From Oscillospiraceae bacterium (GTDB taxonomy: Bacteria; Bacillota; Clostridia; Oscillospirales; Ruminococcaceae), in the NCBI GenBank assembly GCA_900768125.1, contig CAAGBS010000058.1:1-64000 (forward strand): a stretch of DNA of 64,000 bases, in the 5' to 3' direction. The notes beneath the pieces were generated by a model, which made no database searches, was not told where the DNA came from, and saw nothing but the letters and a program-made list of their open reading frames with translations. Below, one piece after another: positions 54,516 through 63,009 of the stretch. Numbering within the stretch: position 1 is the stretch's first letter; each line of letters opens with the position of its first letter. The position numbers and the translations under genes are program-made.

Positions 54516-55208
54516 ATGGTAGAATTAAAGAATGTCAACGTGCATTACTCCAGCGGAGTAGACGCACTGCAGAATATCAATCTCCGGATAAACGACGGGG
54601 AATTTGTATTCATCGTCGGAGGAAGCGGCGCGGGCAAGTCCACGCTCGTGAAACTCATGACCCGCGAGATAACCCCCACAGAGGGCAGAGTGTTCGTAAA
54701 CGGCTACAACCTCAGCAAGACAAAGGGCAACAAGATAGCGAAGTTCCGCCGCTCTATCGGCATGGTGTTCCAGGACTTCAGGCTGATACAGGAACTGAAC
54801 GTCTACGAAAACGTCGCGTTCGTGCTGCGTATCGCGGACCAGAGCACCCGGTTCATCAGACAGCGCGTTCCAAACGTGCTGAATCTTGTCGGTCTCGGCG
54901 CGAAAGCCCGCAGCAAGCCCCGGGAGCTTTCCGGCGGCGAGCAGCAGCGAGTTGCGATAGCAAGGGCGCTGGCAAACGACCCCGGGCTCATCATCGCGGA
55001 CGAGCCTACCGGCAACATCGACCCGCAGCTTTCCTACGAAATAGTCGAACTGCTGAGAAAGATAAACCGCCAGAACGGCACCACGATAATCATGGTAACG
55101 CATGAGCACGACCTGGTGAAATACTTCGGCGGCAGAATAATCAACATCGAAAACGGCTCTATCACGTTCGATGAGAATATCGGAGGTGCTTCAGATGAGG
55201 ACGAGTAA
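54516..55208 (+). CDS. ftsE: Cell-division ABC ATPase FtsE
   Basis: ATPase of the FtsEX complex, which couples septation to cell-wall hydrolases. Walker A is GGSGAGKSTLVKLM, signature LSGGEQQRVAIARAL, Walker B LIIADEPTGNIDP and the H-loop MVTHEHDLV. Length 230 is usual. Its stop overlaps ftsX by 14 bases. Confidence 0.96.
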   Translation: MVELKNVNVHYSSGVDALQNINLRINDGEFVFIVGGSGAGKSTLVKLMTREITPTEGRVFVNGYNLSKTKGNKIAKFRRSIGMVFQDFRLIQELNVYENVAFVLRIADQSTRFIRQRVPNVLNLVGLGAKARSKPRELSGGEQQRVAIARALANDPGLIIADEPTGNIDPQLSYEIVELLRKINRQNGTTIIMVTHEHDLVKYFGGRIINIENGSITFDENIGGASDEDE

Positions 55209-56097
55209 CGTAACATACCTTGTGAAAAAGGGCATATCCTCCATCTGGAAAAACTTCCTGATGTCATTCGCCAGCTTCTGCATACTGATGGTAAGCCTGC
55301 TGCTGGTAAGCTGCGCGGCGCTTCTGATGATGAACGTCAACACCATCATGGGCAATATCGAGGACACCAACGAAATAACCATCTACCTCAAGGAGGATAT
55401 TTCAGACAAGCAGGTGGAGCACATCAGGACCGTGCTTGAAAAGAATCAGGACATCACCGATGTGCAGTATTACTCAAAGGAACAGGCTCTCGAGGATTTC
55501 CGCGACAACATGGCGGAATACAGCGAGCTTCTCGACTACCTCGACAAGAACCCCATGCCCGAAACTTTCCTCGTGCGCGTAAAGGACCTTTCCAAGATAC
55601 GCCATGTGGTGAACACCATAAACGATATCGAGGGCGTTGAGCAGACTAAAGCCCCCTACGACTTCGCCAGTGTGCTGCTGCAGATACGCAACACGTTCAC
55701 GCTCATAGGCGGCGCGGTGCTGATAGCTCTCATCGTAGTCAGCATAGTCATCGTATCCAACTCGATACGCACCAGCGTTTTCGCGCGGCGCAACGAGATC
55801 TCCATTATGCGGTATGTCGGCGCTACGTCCGGCTTCATCAAGGCTCCGTTCTTTGTGGAGGGAATGTTTATAGGCATTCTTGCCGGCGCTGCCGCCTGGG
55901 GTCTGACCTGGCTGATATACGACTCGGTATTCGCGCTGTTTTCCGCCGACCTCACCGTATGGCAGATGTTCGGCTTCTATGGACTGACTCCGTTCAGCGA
56001 CATCATGTGGTACGTCCTCGCGATAAACTGCGCCGCCGGCGCGCTTCTCGGCGCGGTCGGAACGGTGTTCAGCACCGGAAAGTATATTAAGGTCTGA
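55195..56097 (+). CDS. ftsX: Cell-division membrane protein FtsX
   Basis: Membrane partner of FtsE with four membrane helices (FASFCILMVSLLLVSCAALL and three at the C-terminus) and an extracellular loop of about 110 residues that in other bacteria binds a wall hydrolase. ISIMRYVGATSGFIKAPFFV is the conserved cytoplasmic loop. ATG 55195 is preferred to the frame start 55171, since GGAGG precedes it and it overlaps the ftsE end. Confidence 0.95.
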   Translation: MRTSNVTYLVKKGISSIWKNFLMSFASFCILMVSLLLVSCAALLMMNVNTIMGNIEDTNEITIYLKEDISDKQVEHIRTVLEKNQDITDVQYYSKEQALEDFRDNMAEYSELLDYLDKNPMPETFLVRVKDLSKIRHVVNTINDIEGVEQTKAPYDFASVLLQIRNTFTLIGGAVLIALIVVSIVIVSNSIRTSVFARRNEISIMRYVGATSGFIKAPFFVEGMFIGILAGAAAWGLTWLIYDSVFALFSADLTVWQMFGFYGLTPFSDIMWYVLAINCAAGALLGAVGTVFSTGKYIKV

Positions 56098-56112
56098 GAA
56101 AGGAACAGAACC

Positions 56113-57312
56113 TTGAACAAGAAGATATCCCTCGGCATAGCGATAAGCCTTGTGGCTATCGGCTGTGCCATCACATTCGTCCTCACATGGACGGTGTCGC
56201 TGAACGTCTACAACTCCAAGCTGGGCACCTCCGAAAAATACGAGGGCGTTTACGCAAAGCTGCGTGAGATAGACGCCACCGTGCGCCAGAACTACATCGG
56301 AACAGTCAGCGACGATGCGCTTGAAGCAAGCACGATAAACGGATACATCGCGGGCATAGGCGACAAATACGCTTCGTATATCGCCCCCTCCGCTTACTAT
56401 GAGTTACAGCAGACGCAGTCCGGCGTTATCCTCGGCGCAGGCTTCGAGGCCGAGGAAGACTCCAGCGGTTACCTGAAGATAACCACCGTCTACAAGGGCA
56501 GTTCTGCGGAACTGAACGGCGTTCTTTCGGGCGATATCATCACCGCCATTGATGGAAAAAGCCTGCTGTCCATGCAGCAGGGTCAGGCGATGGAACGCCT
56601 CTCAGGCGAAGTCGGAACGCGTCTCGCACTCCAGCTTCTCAGGGACGGCGAGAGCATTTCCGTAAACCTTATCCGCCAGCAGCTTGAGATCGAATCAGTT
56701 TCGACCCGCATACTTGACAACAATATCGGATATATCCAGATATCCAGCTTCAACGCCAAGACTGCCGAACAGTTCGCTACGGCGCTGAATACGCTCAACG
56801 CCGTCGGCGCAAAGGCGCTGATAATAGACGTCCGCCAGAATCCAGGCGGTATCGTCAGCGCGCTGAAGCCTATCCTGAATCAGTTCGTACCCTCCGCCAT
56901 CGCCGCTACGGTGGAATACTCCGATGGCAGCCGCAAGACTCTCATCGAGACCGATTCCACAAACTCGCTCACCATGCCGACCGCCGTGCTTGTGGACGGC
57001 GGTACAGTCTCCGCGGCGGAGCTTTTCGCCTCGGTGCTCCGCGATGAAGCGGGCGCGCTGATAGTCGGCTCCCAGACTTTCGGCAAGGGAGTTATGCAGA
57101 ACACCTACGAATTTTCGGACGGCAGCGCCCTGACGCTCTCCGTCGGAAAGATATACACCAAGTCCGGCACCTGGAACGAGACGGGACTTAAACCCGACTA
57201 TTCCGTTGACCTCGCCGGCGGCGCGATACCCGGGAATATATCCGATGACGCGGATTCCCAGCTGCAGAAAGCGATCGAGGTGCTGACGCCCAAGATACCC
57301 GCAGAGCAGTAA
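56113..57312 (+). CDS. S41 C-terminal processing peptidase with PDZ domain
   Basis: Signal-anchored serine protease (ISLGIAISLVAIGCAITFVL). A PDZ domain follows (VYKGSSAELNGVLSGDIITA). The catalytic Ser is in GGTVSAAELFAS near residue 300 and the Lys in FGKGVMQ about 25 residues on, which is the S41 Ser-Lys dyad spacing. TTG 56113 follows AAAGGA. It lies 15 bases after ftsX, so it probably works with FtsEX in wall or division-protein processing; a similar ftsEX-S41 grouping is common in Firmicutes. Confidence 0.9.
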   Translation: MNKKISLGIAISLVAIGCAITFVLTWTVSLNVYNSKLGTSEKYEGVYAKLREIDATVRQNYIGTVSDDALEASTINGYIAGIGDKYASYIAPSAYYELQQTQSGVILGAGFEAEEDSSGYLKITTVYKGSSAELNGVLSGDIITAIDGKSLLSMQQGQAMERLSGEVGTRLALQLLRDGESISVNLIRQQLEIESVSTRILDNNIGYIQISSFNAKTAEQFATALNTLNAVGAKALIIDVRQNPGGIVSALKPILNQFVPSAIAATVEYSDGSRKTLIETDSTNSLTMPTAVLVDGGTVSAAELFASVLRDEAGALIVGSQTFGKGVMQNTYEFSDGSALTLSVGKIYTKSGTWNETGLKPDYSVDLAGGAIPGNISDDADSQLQKAIEVLTPKIPAEQ

Positions 57313-57356
57313 ATACCAGCCAGTGGCTGTAAATTATATTTGGAGGAAAACTTATC

Positions 57357-57845
57357 ATGAATAAGCCGTTAACAAAATTAACTAAGTCTGGCGTCAAGAA
57401 GCTCGAAGCCGAGCTTGAAAATCTCAAGACCGTCGTACGTCCTGAGATCGCCGAGAAAATAAAGCTAGCACGTTCGTTCGGCGACCTTTCCGAGAACAGT
57501 GAATACGATGAGGCAAAGAACGAGCAGGGTCTTATCGAGTCCCGTATCGCAGAGATCGAGCAGACCCTCGCGCACGCCATCATTCTGGAAGACGACGAGA
57601 TATCCACCGAGAAGGTAGGCATCGGCAACATCGTCACAATTCTCGATATCGAGATGGAAGAAGAAATGACATTCCAGATCGTGGGCACCAGCGAAGCCAA
57701 CATCGATAAGGGTCATATGTCCGATGAGTCCCCGATAGGCAAGGCTCTGATCGGTCATTCCGTAGGCGAGATCGTCACCGCAGAGGCTCCCTCCGGTGAA
57801 ATTCAGTTCAAGATACTCGATATAACCAAGAAGGAGGAAGAATAA
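57357..57845 (+). CDS. greA: Transcription elongation factor GreA
   Basis: Stimulates RNA polymerase cleavage of backtracked RNA. The N-terminal coiled coil (LTKSGVKKLEAELENLKTVV) with the tip LARSFGDLSENSEYDEAKNE and the C-terminal domain (DKGHMSDESPIGKALIGHSV) are standard. Length 162. GGAGG precedes the ATG by 12 bases. lysS follows directly. Confidence 0.95.
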   Translation: MNKPLTKLTKSGVKKLEAELENLKTVVRPEIAEKIKLARSFGDLSENSEYDEAKNEQGLIESRIAEIEQTLAHAIILEDDEISTEKVGIGNIVTILDIEMEEEMTFQIVGTSEANIDKGHMSDESPIGKALIGHSVGEIVTAEAPSGEIQFKILDITKKEEE

Positions 57846-57849
57846 AATA

Positions 57850-59370
57850 ATGGCAGACGAAAACGTACAGAACCCCCAGACCGAAAACGAGGAGATGTCC
57901 GCGGAGCAGCTTGACGAGCAGCACCGTGTGCGCCTTGAAAAGCTCGCAGCGCTCAAGGCGGCAGGAAAGGACCCCTACACCATCACAAAGTACCCGGTGA
58001 CAATCACCAACAAGGAGATACGCGACCGCTTCGAGGAACTTGAAAACACCGATGTTTCGATAGCAGGCAGAATGATGACCCGCCGCGTCATGGGCAAGGC
58101 GAGCTTCATCGACGTGCGCGACGGCTCTGACAGAATGCAGGTTTATGTCCGCAAGGACGACGTAGGCGACGACACCTACGCTGAGTTCAAGAAGTGGGAC
58201 CTCGGCGATATCGTTGGTATCAGGGGCAAGGTATTCCGCACCAAGATGGGCGAGATCTCCGTGCACGCAGAGGAAATAATACTGCTGTCCAAGTCACTGC
58301 TGCCGCTGCCGGAGAAGTGGCACGGTCTGAAGGACAAGGAGGAGCGCTACAGAAAGCGTTACCTCGACCTCATCGCCAACCCCGAAAACAAGGATACATT
58401 CGTAAAGCGTTCCAGAATACTCAGCGAGATACGCAGATTCCTCGACAGCCGCGGCTATCTTGAAGTTGACACGCCTACGCTCCTCCCGCTGGAGATAGGC
58501 GCAGCAGCGCGTCCGTTCAAGACTCACCACAACGCGCTTGATATAGACATGTATCTGCGTATCGAGACCGAGCTTTACTTAAAGCGCCTTATCGTAGGCG
58601 GTTTCGACAAGGTATACGAGGTCGGAAGGATATTCCGCAACGAGGGCATGGACGCTACCCACAATCCAGAGTTCACCTCCATTGAGATGTACCAGGCATA
58701 CACCGATTACTTCGGCATGATGGACCTCATTGAGGAACTTTACCGCACAGTTACCATGAATGTGTGCGGCACCGACACCGTTAACTACCAGGGCAGGGAA
58801 ATAGCTGTAGGCAAGCCCTGGGAGCGCCTTACCATGATAGACGCAGTGAAGAAGTACGCCGGCGTTGACTACTACAGCTGGGCTGACGACGCAGCCGCAA
58901 GAGCCTGCGCAAAGGAGCACCACGTTGACGATGAACTGGACGAGAACTCCACAAAGGGTCACGTTCTCATCGCGTTCTTTGAGGCATTCGTTGAGGATAA
59001 CCTCATTCAGCCGACAATAATCTACGATTACCCCGTTGAGAACTCGCCGCTCGCAAAGAGAAAGCCTGATTTCCCGGCGTTCACCGAGCGTTTCGAGTAC
59101 TTCATGAACGGAACTGAGTTCGGCAACGCGTTCTCCGAGCTTAACGACCCGATCGACCAGAAGGAGCGCTTCGTAAAGCAGGTGGCTGCAAAGCGCGCCC
59201 AGGGCGGCAACGACGCGCAGGTCGATGAGGACTTCATCACCGCGCTGGAATACGGTCTGCCCCCGACAGGCGGTCTGGGATTCGGCTTCGACCGTCTCGT
59301 CATGCTGCTGACTGACTCCGCAAGCATTCGCGATGTTCTGCTGTTCCCGACGATGAAGCCGGAGAAGTAA
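57850..59370 (+). CDS. lysS: Lysyl-tRNA synthetase, class II
   Basis: Charges tRNA-Lys. The N-terminal OB anticodon-binding domain (VSIAGRMMTRRVMGKASFID) is followed by class II motif 1 (FLDSRGYLEVDTPTLLPLEI), motif 2 (GRIFRNEGMDATHNPEFTSI) and motif 3 (GLPPTGGLGFGFDRLVMLLT). The length (506) is normal. It follows greA by 4 bases, which is a common pairing. Confidence 0.97.
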   Translation: MADENVQNPQTENEEMSAEQLDEQHRVRLEKLAALKAAGKDPYTITKYPVTITNKEIRDRFEELENTDVSIAGRMMTRRVMGKASFIDVRDGSDRMQVYVRKDDVGDDTYAEFKKWDLGDIVGIRGKVFRTKMGEISVHAEEIILLSKSLLPLPEKWHGLKDKEERYRKRYLDLIANPENKDTFVKRSRILSEIRRFLDSRGYLEVDTPTLLPLEIGAAARPFKTHHNALDIDMYLRIETELYLKRLIVGGFDKVYEVGRIFRNEGMDATHNPEFTSIEMYQAYTDYFGMMDLIEELYRTVTMNVCGTDTVNYQGREIAVGKPWERLTMIDAVKKYAGVDYYSWADDAAARACAKEHHVDDELDENSTKGHVLIAFFEAFVEDNLIQPTIIYDYPVENSPLAKRKPDFPAFTERFEYFMNGTEFGNAFSELNDPIDQKERFVKQVAAKRAQGGNDAQVDEDFITALEYGLPPTGGLGFGFDRLVMLLTDSASIRDVLLFPTMKPEK

Positions 59371-59384
59371 TCATTAAGAATACG

Positions 59385-59423
59385 AACCATAAAGCCGCAA
59401 AGCTATTCTGCGGCTTTATGGTT
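59385..59423 (+). terminator. Terminator of the ftsE-lysS region
   Basis: Perfect 15-bp stem AACCATAAAGCCGCA/TGCGGCTTTATGGTT (59385-59399/59409-59423) with a 9-base loop. The U-run is poor, so it may instead mark the end by processing. Confidence 0.6.
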
Positions 59424-59483
59424 TATAGAGCGTGATTCGCCGCCATAATTAGCGGTATAATGCGCCGTGCAGAGGGTAATGAT

Positions 59484-59876
59484 ATGAATAAGTTCGCAGC
59501 ATTTCTCAAAAGGCATCGGCGCGGTATCATAACGATCACGTCATTTCTTGCCTTTGATGCCGTTATGTTACTTGTCGTCCACCCGCTCATACCAAATATT
59601 GAGGACTTCGAAACCAGATTTTTTATCGTAGTTCCGCTGGCTTTTGTGATCTATCCTGTAATATTCCTCGCTGTCGGGATCTATACCGGACGCGACCTAA
59701 AAAGGAGATGGCATATCGCCGTTTTGCAGGTGCTGTTCTGTATAATAGGAGAAATCAAGTTTCCGACCGGCTGGCTTATGTACATCGCGATAGAGCTTGT
59801 ATCCATGATCATCACGCTCATAATAAAGAAATGCTGCAAAAACAAAGCCGATAAGCAGGAGAACCACAATGTCTGA
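59484..59876 (+). CDS. Small membrane protein, copy 1 of 3
   Basis: No family is recognised. Starts MNKFAAFLKRHRRGIITITS, with three to four predicted membrane helices and a basic end (IIKKCCKNKADKQENHNV). It shares the segment IYTGRDLKRRWHIAVLQVLF with copy 2 and the ending KNKADK.ENHNV. ATG 59484 follows AGAGGG. It overlaps copy 2 by 8 bases. Confidence 0.65.
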   Translation: MNKFAAFLKRHRRGIITITSFLAFDAVMLLVVHPLIPNIEDFETRFFIVVPLAFVIYPVIFLAVGIYTGRDLKRRWHIAVLQVLFCIIGEIKFPTGWLMYIAIELVSMIITLIIKKCCKNKADKQENHNV

Positions 59877-60300
59877 AATACTCGCATTCATCAAGGCTCA
59901 CCAGCGCGATATCATATCGACGGCGGCAGTTCTCGCCCTTGACGCCGTTATGTTACTGGTCGTCTTCCCGCTCGTAGTAAATATTGAGAACTTCATACTT
60001 AGAGCTTTTATCTTAGCTGCGCTGGTTTTTGTGATTTTTCCCGCGATATTCCTCGCTGCTGGGATCTATGTCGGACGCGACCTCAAAAGGAGATGGCATA
60101 TCGCTGTTTTGCTGCTGTTATTCTATGTAAGATGTGACTGGCTTACTTACATCTACATCGCGATAGAGCTTGTATCCATGATAATCACGCTGATAATAAT
60201 GAAACGCTGCAAAAACAAAGCCGACAAGAAGGAGAACCACAATGTCTGAAATACTCGCATTCATCAAGGCTCACCGCCGGGATATCATCATTGCCGCTTC
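59830..60300 (+). repeat. Tandem repeat unit covering the junctions of the small membrane protein genes
   Basis: Two near-identical stretches of about 70 bases at 59832-59902 and 60205-60275, spaced 373 bases, carry the end of one copy and the start of the next. A second matching block (GACGCGACCT.AAAAGGAGATGGCATATCGC) stands inside copies 1 and 2. Confidence 0.75.
59869..60249 (+). CDS. Small membrane protein, copy 2 of 3
   Basis: MSEILAFIKAHQRDIISTAA starts a protein with four hydrophobic stretches. Its centre (IYVGRDLKRRWHIAVLLLLF) matches copy 1 and its start (MSEILAFIKAH) matches copy 3. The start overlaps copy 1 by 8 bases and the stop overlaps copy 3 by 8, both through the sequence ATGTCTGA. 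Function unknown. Confidence 0.65.
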   Translation: MSEILAFIKAHQRDIISTAAVLALDAVMLLVVFPLVVNIENFILRAFILAALVFVIFPAIFLAAGIYVGRDLKRRWHIAVLLLLFYVRCDWLTYIYIAIELVSMIITLIIMKRCKNKADKKENHNV

Positions 60301-60634
60301 CGCACTTGCAGCAAGCATTGTCGTGATGATTATTATCCCTGCGATAATTACGGTTGTCGTTCCCTCAGACGCGGGAATGATGGCGTGTATTGCACTTTTC
60401 TTCGCGCTGGACCCCTCGTTCTGCCTTGCCGCCGCGGTTTTTGCCGGGTGGGACTTCCGCCGCAGATGGTTCACCGCGCTGTTCCCGCCGCTCGCGTTCC
60501 TGATTTCGACAGGGGCGGTTTTCGGCGCTGACGCGGGTAGCTTCATGGTATATTTCGTGATATACCTCGCGATATGCCTGACCGTCACCCCGGTAACTCA
60601 CCTTGTAAGAAAATACGGACGCTCAGAAAGCTGA
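60242..60634 (+). CDS. Small membrane protein, copy 3 of 3
   Basis: MSEILAFIKAHRRDIIIAAS is nearly identical to the start of copy 2, while the rest diverges (FAGWDFRRRWFTALFPPLAF keeps the shared R.W.. core). Three to four membrane segments. It overlaps copy 2. The three genes are a tandem family whose role is unknown. Confidence 0.6.
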   Translation: MSEILAFIKAHRRDIIIAASALAASIVVMIIIPAIITVVVPSDAGMMACIALFFALDPSFCLAAAVFAGWDFRRRWFTALFPPLAFLISTGAVFGADAGSFMVYFVIYLAICLTVTPVTHLVRKYGRSES

Positions 60635-60670
60635 CGAATATGTAACCCAAAATACCCACAGGAGAATAAA

Positions 60671-61627
60671 ATGCCAGAAAACAACGAAAAAAACACCGAA
60701 AAAGAACCCCAGTACAAAAGCATTCTGTCCGACGACGACGGCACCGCTCCCCGCCCGATACGCAAAAAGCAGCGCGACCCCATGGCTGAGGTACGCCGCG
60801 AGATAGAGGAGCAGCAGCGCCAGCAGCGCGAAAAAGCCGAGCTACTGAAACTCCGACAGGGTATCATTGAAGAAAGCGATGAGATACCAGAGGACGAGCC
60901 GCCGAAGTACGAAAAGCCCACCGGCGCGAAAGCGGTCGAGAATTTCTTCTACCACTATAAATGGCGGCTAATCGGTATCATATTCGCAGTCGCGCTGCTC
61001 ACGTTCATGACTGTGCAGACTGTCACCCGCGAGAAAAATGACCTCTACGTCCTGGCTATCTCCACGTCAGGCTCCAGCGGTATCTACTCCAAGGTGCACG
61101 ACATCGAGGTCGCACTGGAGCGCTACTGCCCGGATTTTGACGGCAACGGCAGTATCCATGTCGGCGTGAACTTCATCGACCTGTCCACCGAGGGCGGCTA
61201 CTCCGAATACACCGACGCACAGAACGAAAAGTTCTCCGCCGAGCTTTTCTCAGGCGACAGCCAGCTTTACCTCACTGACGAGGGGATAATCACCATAATC
61301 AACCGCATAGCCGCTTCCGGCGAGACCGAGGAAGCCGCCGCGGAAGAAGCGGACGGTCAGATAATCCAGTTCTTCACTGATTTCAGCGGGGATTTCCCGA
61401 ACGCCGTGCTTTACGATGGCTGCGGTCTGCAGCTCAACACCACAGGATTCGTGGACGAAGCCCGCTGGAAGAGCTGCCCAGACACCGTTGGTCTCTACCT
61501 CCGCGACACCTTTGAAAACATGACTGGCAACAACGAAAAATCCGCAGAACAGCGCAAGCGCGCCCGAATAGTCTACGAAAACATAATCAACAATAACGTA
61601 GTCAACCCCGACTGGCAGGGTAAGTGA
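60671..61627 (+). CDS. Membrane protein with charged cytoplasmic N-terminus
   Basis: No family recognised. Residues 1-95 are highly charged with a coiled coil rich in E, Q and R (AEVRREIEEQQRQQREKAEL), followed by one membrane helix (WRLIGIIFAVALLTFMTVQT) and about 200 outer residues. AGGAGAATAAA lies before the ATG. It ends 126 bases before the converging gene at 61754. Confidence 0.6.
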   Translation: MPENNEKNTEKEPQYKSILSDDDGTAPRPIRKKQRDPMAEVRREIEEQQRQQREKAELLKLRQGIIEESDEIPEDEPPKYEKPTGAKAVENFFYHYKWRLIGIIFAVALLTFMTVQTVTREKNDLYVLAISTSGSSGIYSKVHDIEVALERYCPDFDGNGSIHVGVNFIDLSTEGGYSEYTDAQNEKFSAELFSGDSQLYLTDEGIITIINRIAASGETEEAAAEEADGQIIQFFTDFSGDFPNAVLYDGCGLQLNTTGFVDEARWKSCPDTVGLYLRDTFENMTGNNEKSAEQRKRARIVYENIINNNVVNPDWQGK

Positions 61628-61753
61628 CCTGCCTGCCGGACTGCCCCCGCTGAGTGTGCTGAGCGCGCCCGCTTACCGGAGTGCGCCGCTCCCCGCGTGT
61701 GCACCCGGATTCTATATCACAGGGGACGCGCTCCGGATATGTGCCCACAGCGT

Positions 61754-62197
61754 TCACAGGTAGTTTTTCAGATGGTCGCAGAAGTCCTGCTCGCGGCGGA
61801 GAAGCTCCTGGGCGTCACTGCGCACCTTGCTTTCCGCGCCCTGGGAACAGTTTACCGCGTGCTGCATGTCGATTATCCCCATAGTCGTGCCGCGTATCAT
61901 CAGCGAAGCGATGTTCTTGCTGCTGCGGTTGTTTGCAGTCTTCATTGCGATACCCATTCGGGACATCATCTTTGTATAGCCCGGGTACTCCCTCGGCACC
62001 CCGCCGCGGCGGACTATCTCAGTGCGCGCCTGCGCCGCCACATCACGGTAGCAGTCGCGCTGGGCGGATATCTCGCCTGCAAGCCTGCGGTTGGGACAGT
62101 GCTTCAGCACCTCGCCGGAAGCTTCGTATGCCATCTCCGCATTCCTGAAAACGCTGCCGAGTATTTCGGCGCTCTGCCGGTTCTTAAAATTGCTCAT
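61754..62197 (-). CDS. Small helical protein, possibly ferritin-like
   Basis: A 147-residue all-helical protein. NAEMAYEASGEVLKHCPNRR, ISAQRDCYRDVAAQARTEIV and the end ELLRREQDFCDHLKNYL suggest a four-helix bundle, but no metal-ligand pattern can be confirmed. GGAGGTAAGAT precedes the ATG. It is read against its neighbours on both sides. Function unknown. Confidence 0.6.
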   Translation of the reverse strand: MSNFKNRQSAEILGSVFRNAEMAYEASGEVLKHCPNRRLAGEISAQRDCYRDVAAQARTEIVRRGGVPREYPGYTKMMSRMGIAMKTANNRSSKNIASLMIRGTTMGIIDMQHAVNCSQGAESKVRSDAQELLRREQDFCDHLKNYL

Positions 62198-62290
62198 ATC
62201 TTACCTCCGCATTCGTGCGAAATTTGTTATCGGAAATAGTATTTCACACCGGTGATATATTACCCCTGGTAAAATCTGAAAGGAACATCA

Positions 62291-62875
62291 ATGAAAAGAC
62301 AGCCGTTTTATATACTTTTATTAAAGGGGATAGGATATATCGTCCTCGGAAATATCCTCTGCACGTTCATGACGATGGCGCTTGCCATGTTCGGCGGGAA
62401 TATAGTTTTCAATATCCTTTCCATCATCTGCGGTACGCTCATTTTTTACATGCTGGTGTTCACCGCTGCATGGAAAGACGGCTGCCGAGAACGCAGCCTT
62501 GTCAAGAATCACCGTGTTGACGCTCCGTTGAATCACCGATGGATATATCTGGGGGTAATACTGTTTTTCATAGCAGCCGCGCCCACGATACTCCTGCTGC
62601 TGAACAAGCTATTCTTCCCGGATTCGGCGGATACGCTGTATGTTTACCGATTCATAAGCGGCAGCGCCTACCCATTCGTGCAGACATTTATCCCCCAGCC
62701 GGATATCACCACCATGGCGTGGGAACACACCGACTATCGCCAGATAGACAGCATGTCCGCGCTTTTTCCGGCGCTAATGCTGGTCTACTATGCTTTCATT
62801 CCGGCAGCGACTCAGGCGGGCTGGTACATCGGCTATACGGATAAGTTCAACAAGGAAAATATAATGTATAAGTGA
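62291..62875 (+). CDS. Integral membrane protein of unknown function
   Basis: Four hydrophobic stretches (YILLLKGIGYIVLGNILCTF at the start, IVFNILSIICGTLIFYMLVF, WIYLGVILFFIAAAPTILLL and a C-terminal one). A polar outer loop carries the residues YRFISGSAYPFVQTFIPQPD. Short basic C-terminus. GAAAGGAACATCA precedes the ATG. No domain recognised. Confidence 0.55.
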   Translation: MKRQPFYILLLKGIGYIVLGNILCTFMTMALAMFGGNIVFNILSIICGTLIFYMLVFTAAWKDGCRERSLVKNHRVDAPLNHRWIYLGVILFFIAAAPTILLLLNKLFFPDSADTLYVYRFISGSAYPFVQTFIPQPDITTMAWEHTDYRQIDSMSALFPALMLVYYAFIPAATQAGWYIGYTDKFNKENIMYK

Positions 62876-62916
62876 CCTGCATTTTGCAGAAATTTTCCTC
62901 TTCCTGCTTTTAGCTA

Positions 62917-62945
62917 TTGACTAATTCCGCATTTTATATTATAAT
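62917..62945 (+). promoter_or_regulatory. Sigma-A promoter of secD
   Basis: TTGACT (62917-62922), 17 bases, TATAAT (62940-62945), 65 bases before the start codon. Confidence 0.8.
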
Positions 62946-63009
62946 AGAATAGTATGATTTTAAAATGCGGCAGTATATCTGCCGTCAAGTGAAATGGAGT
63001 GAGCTACAT

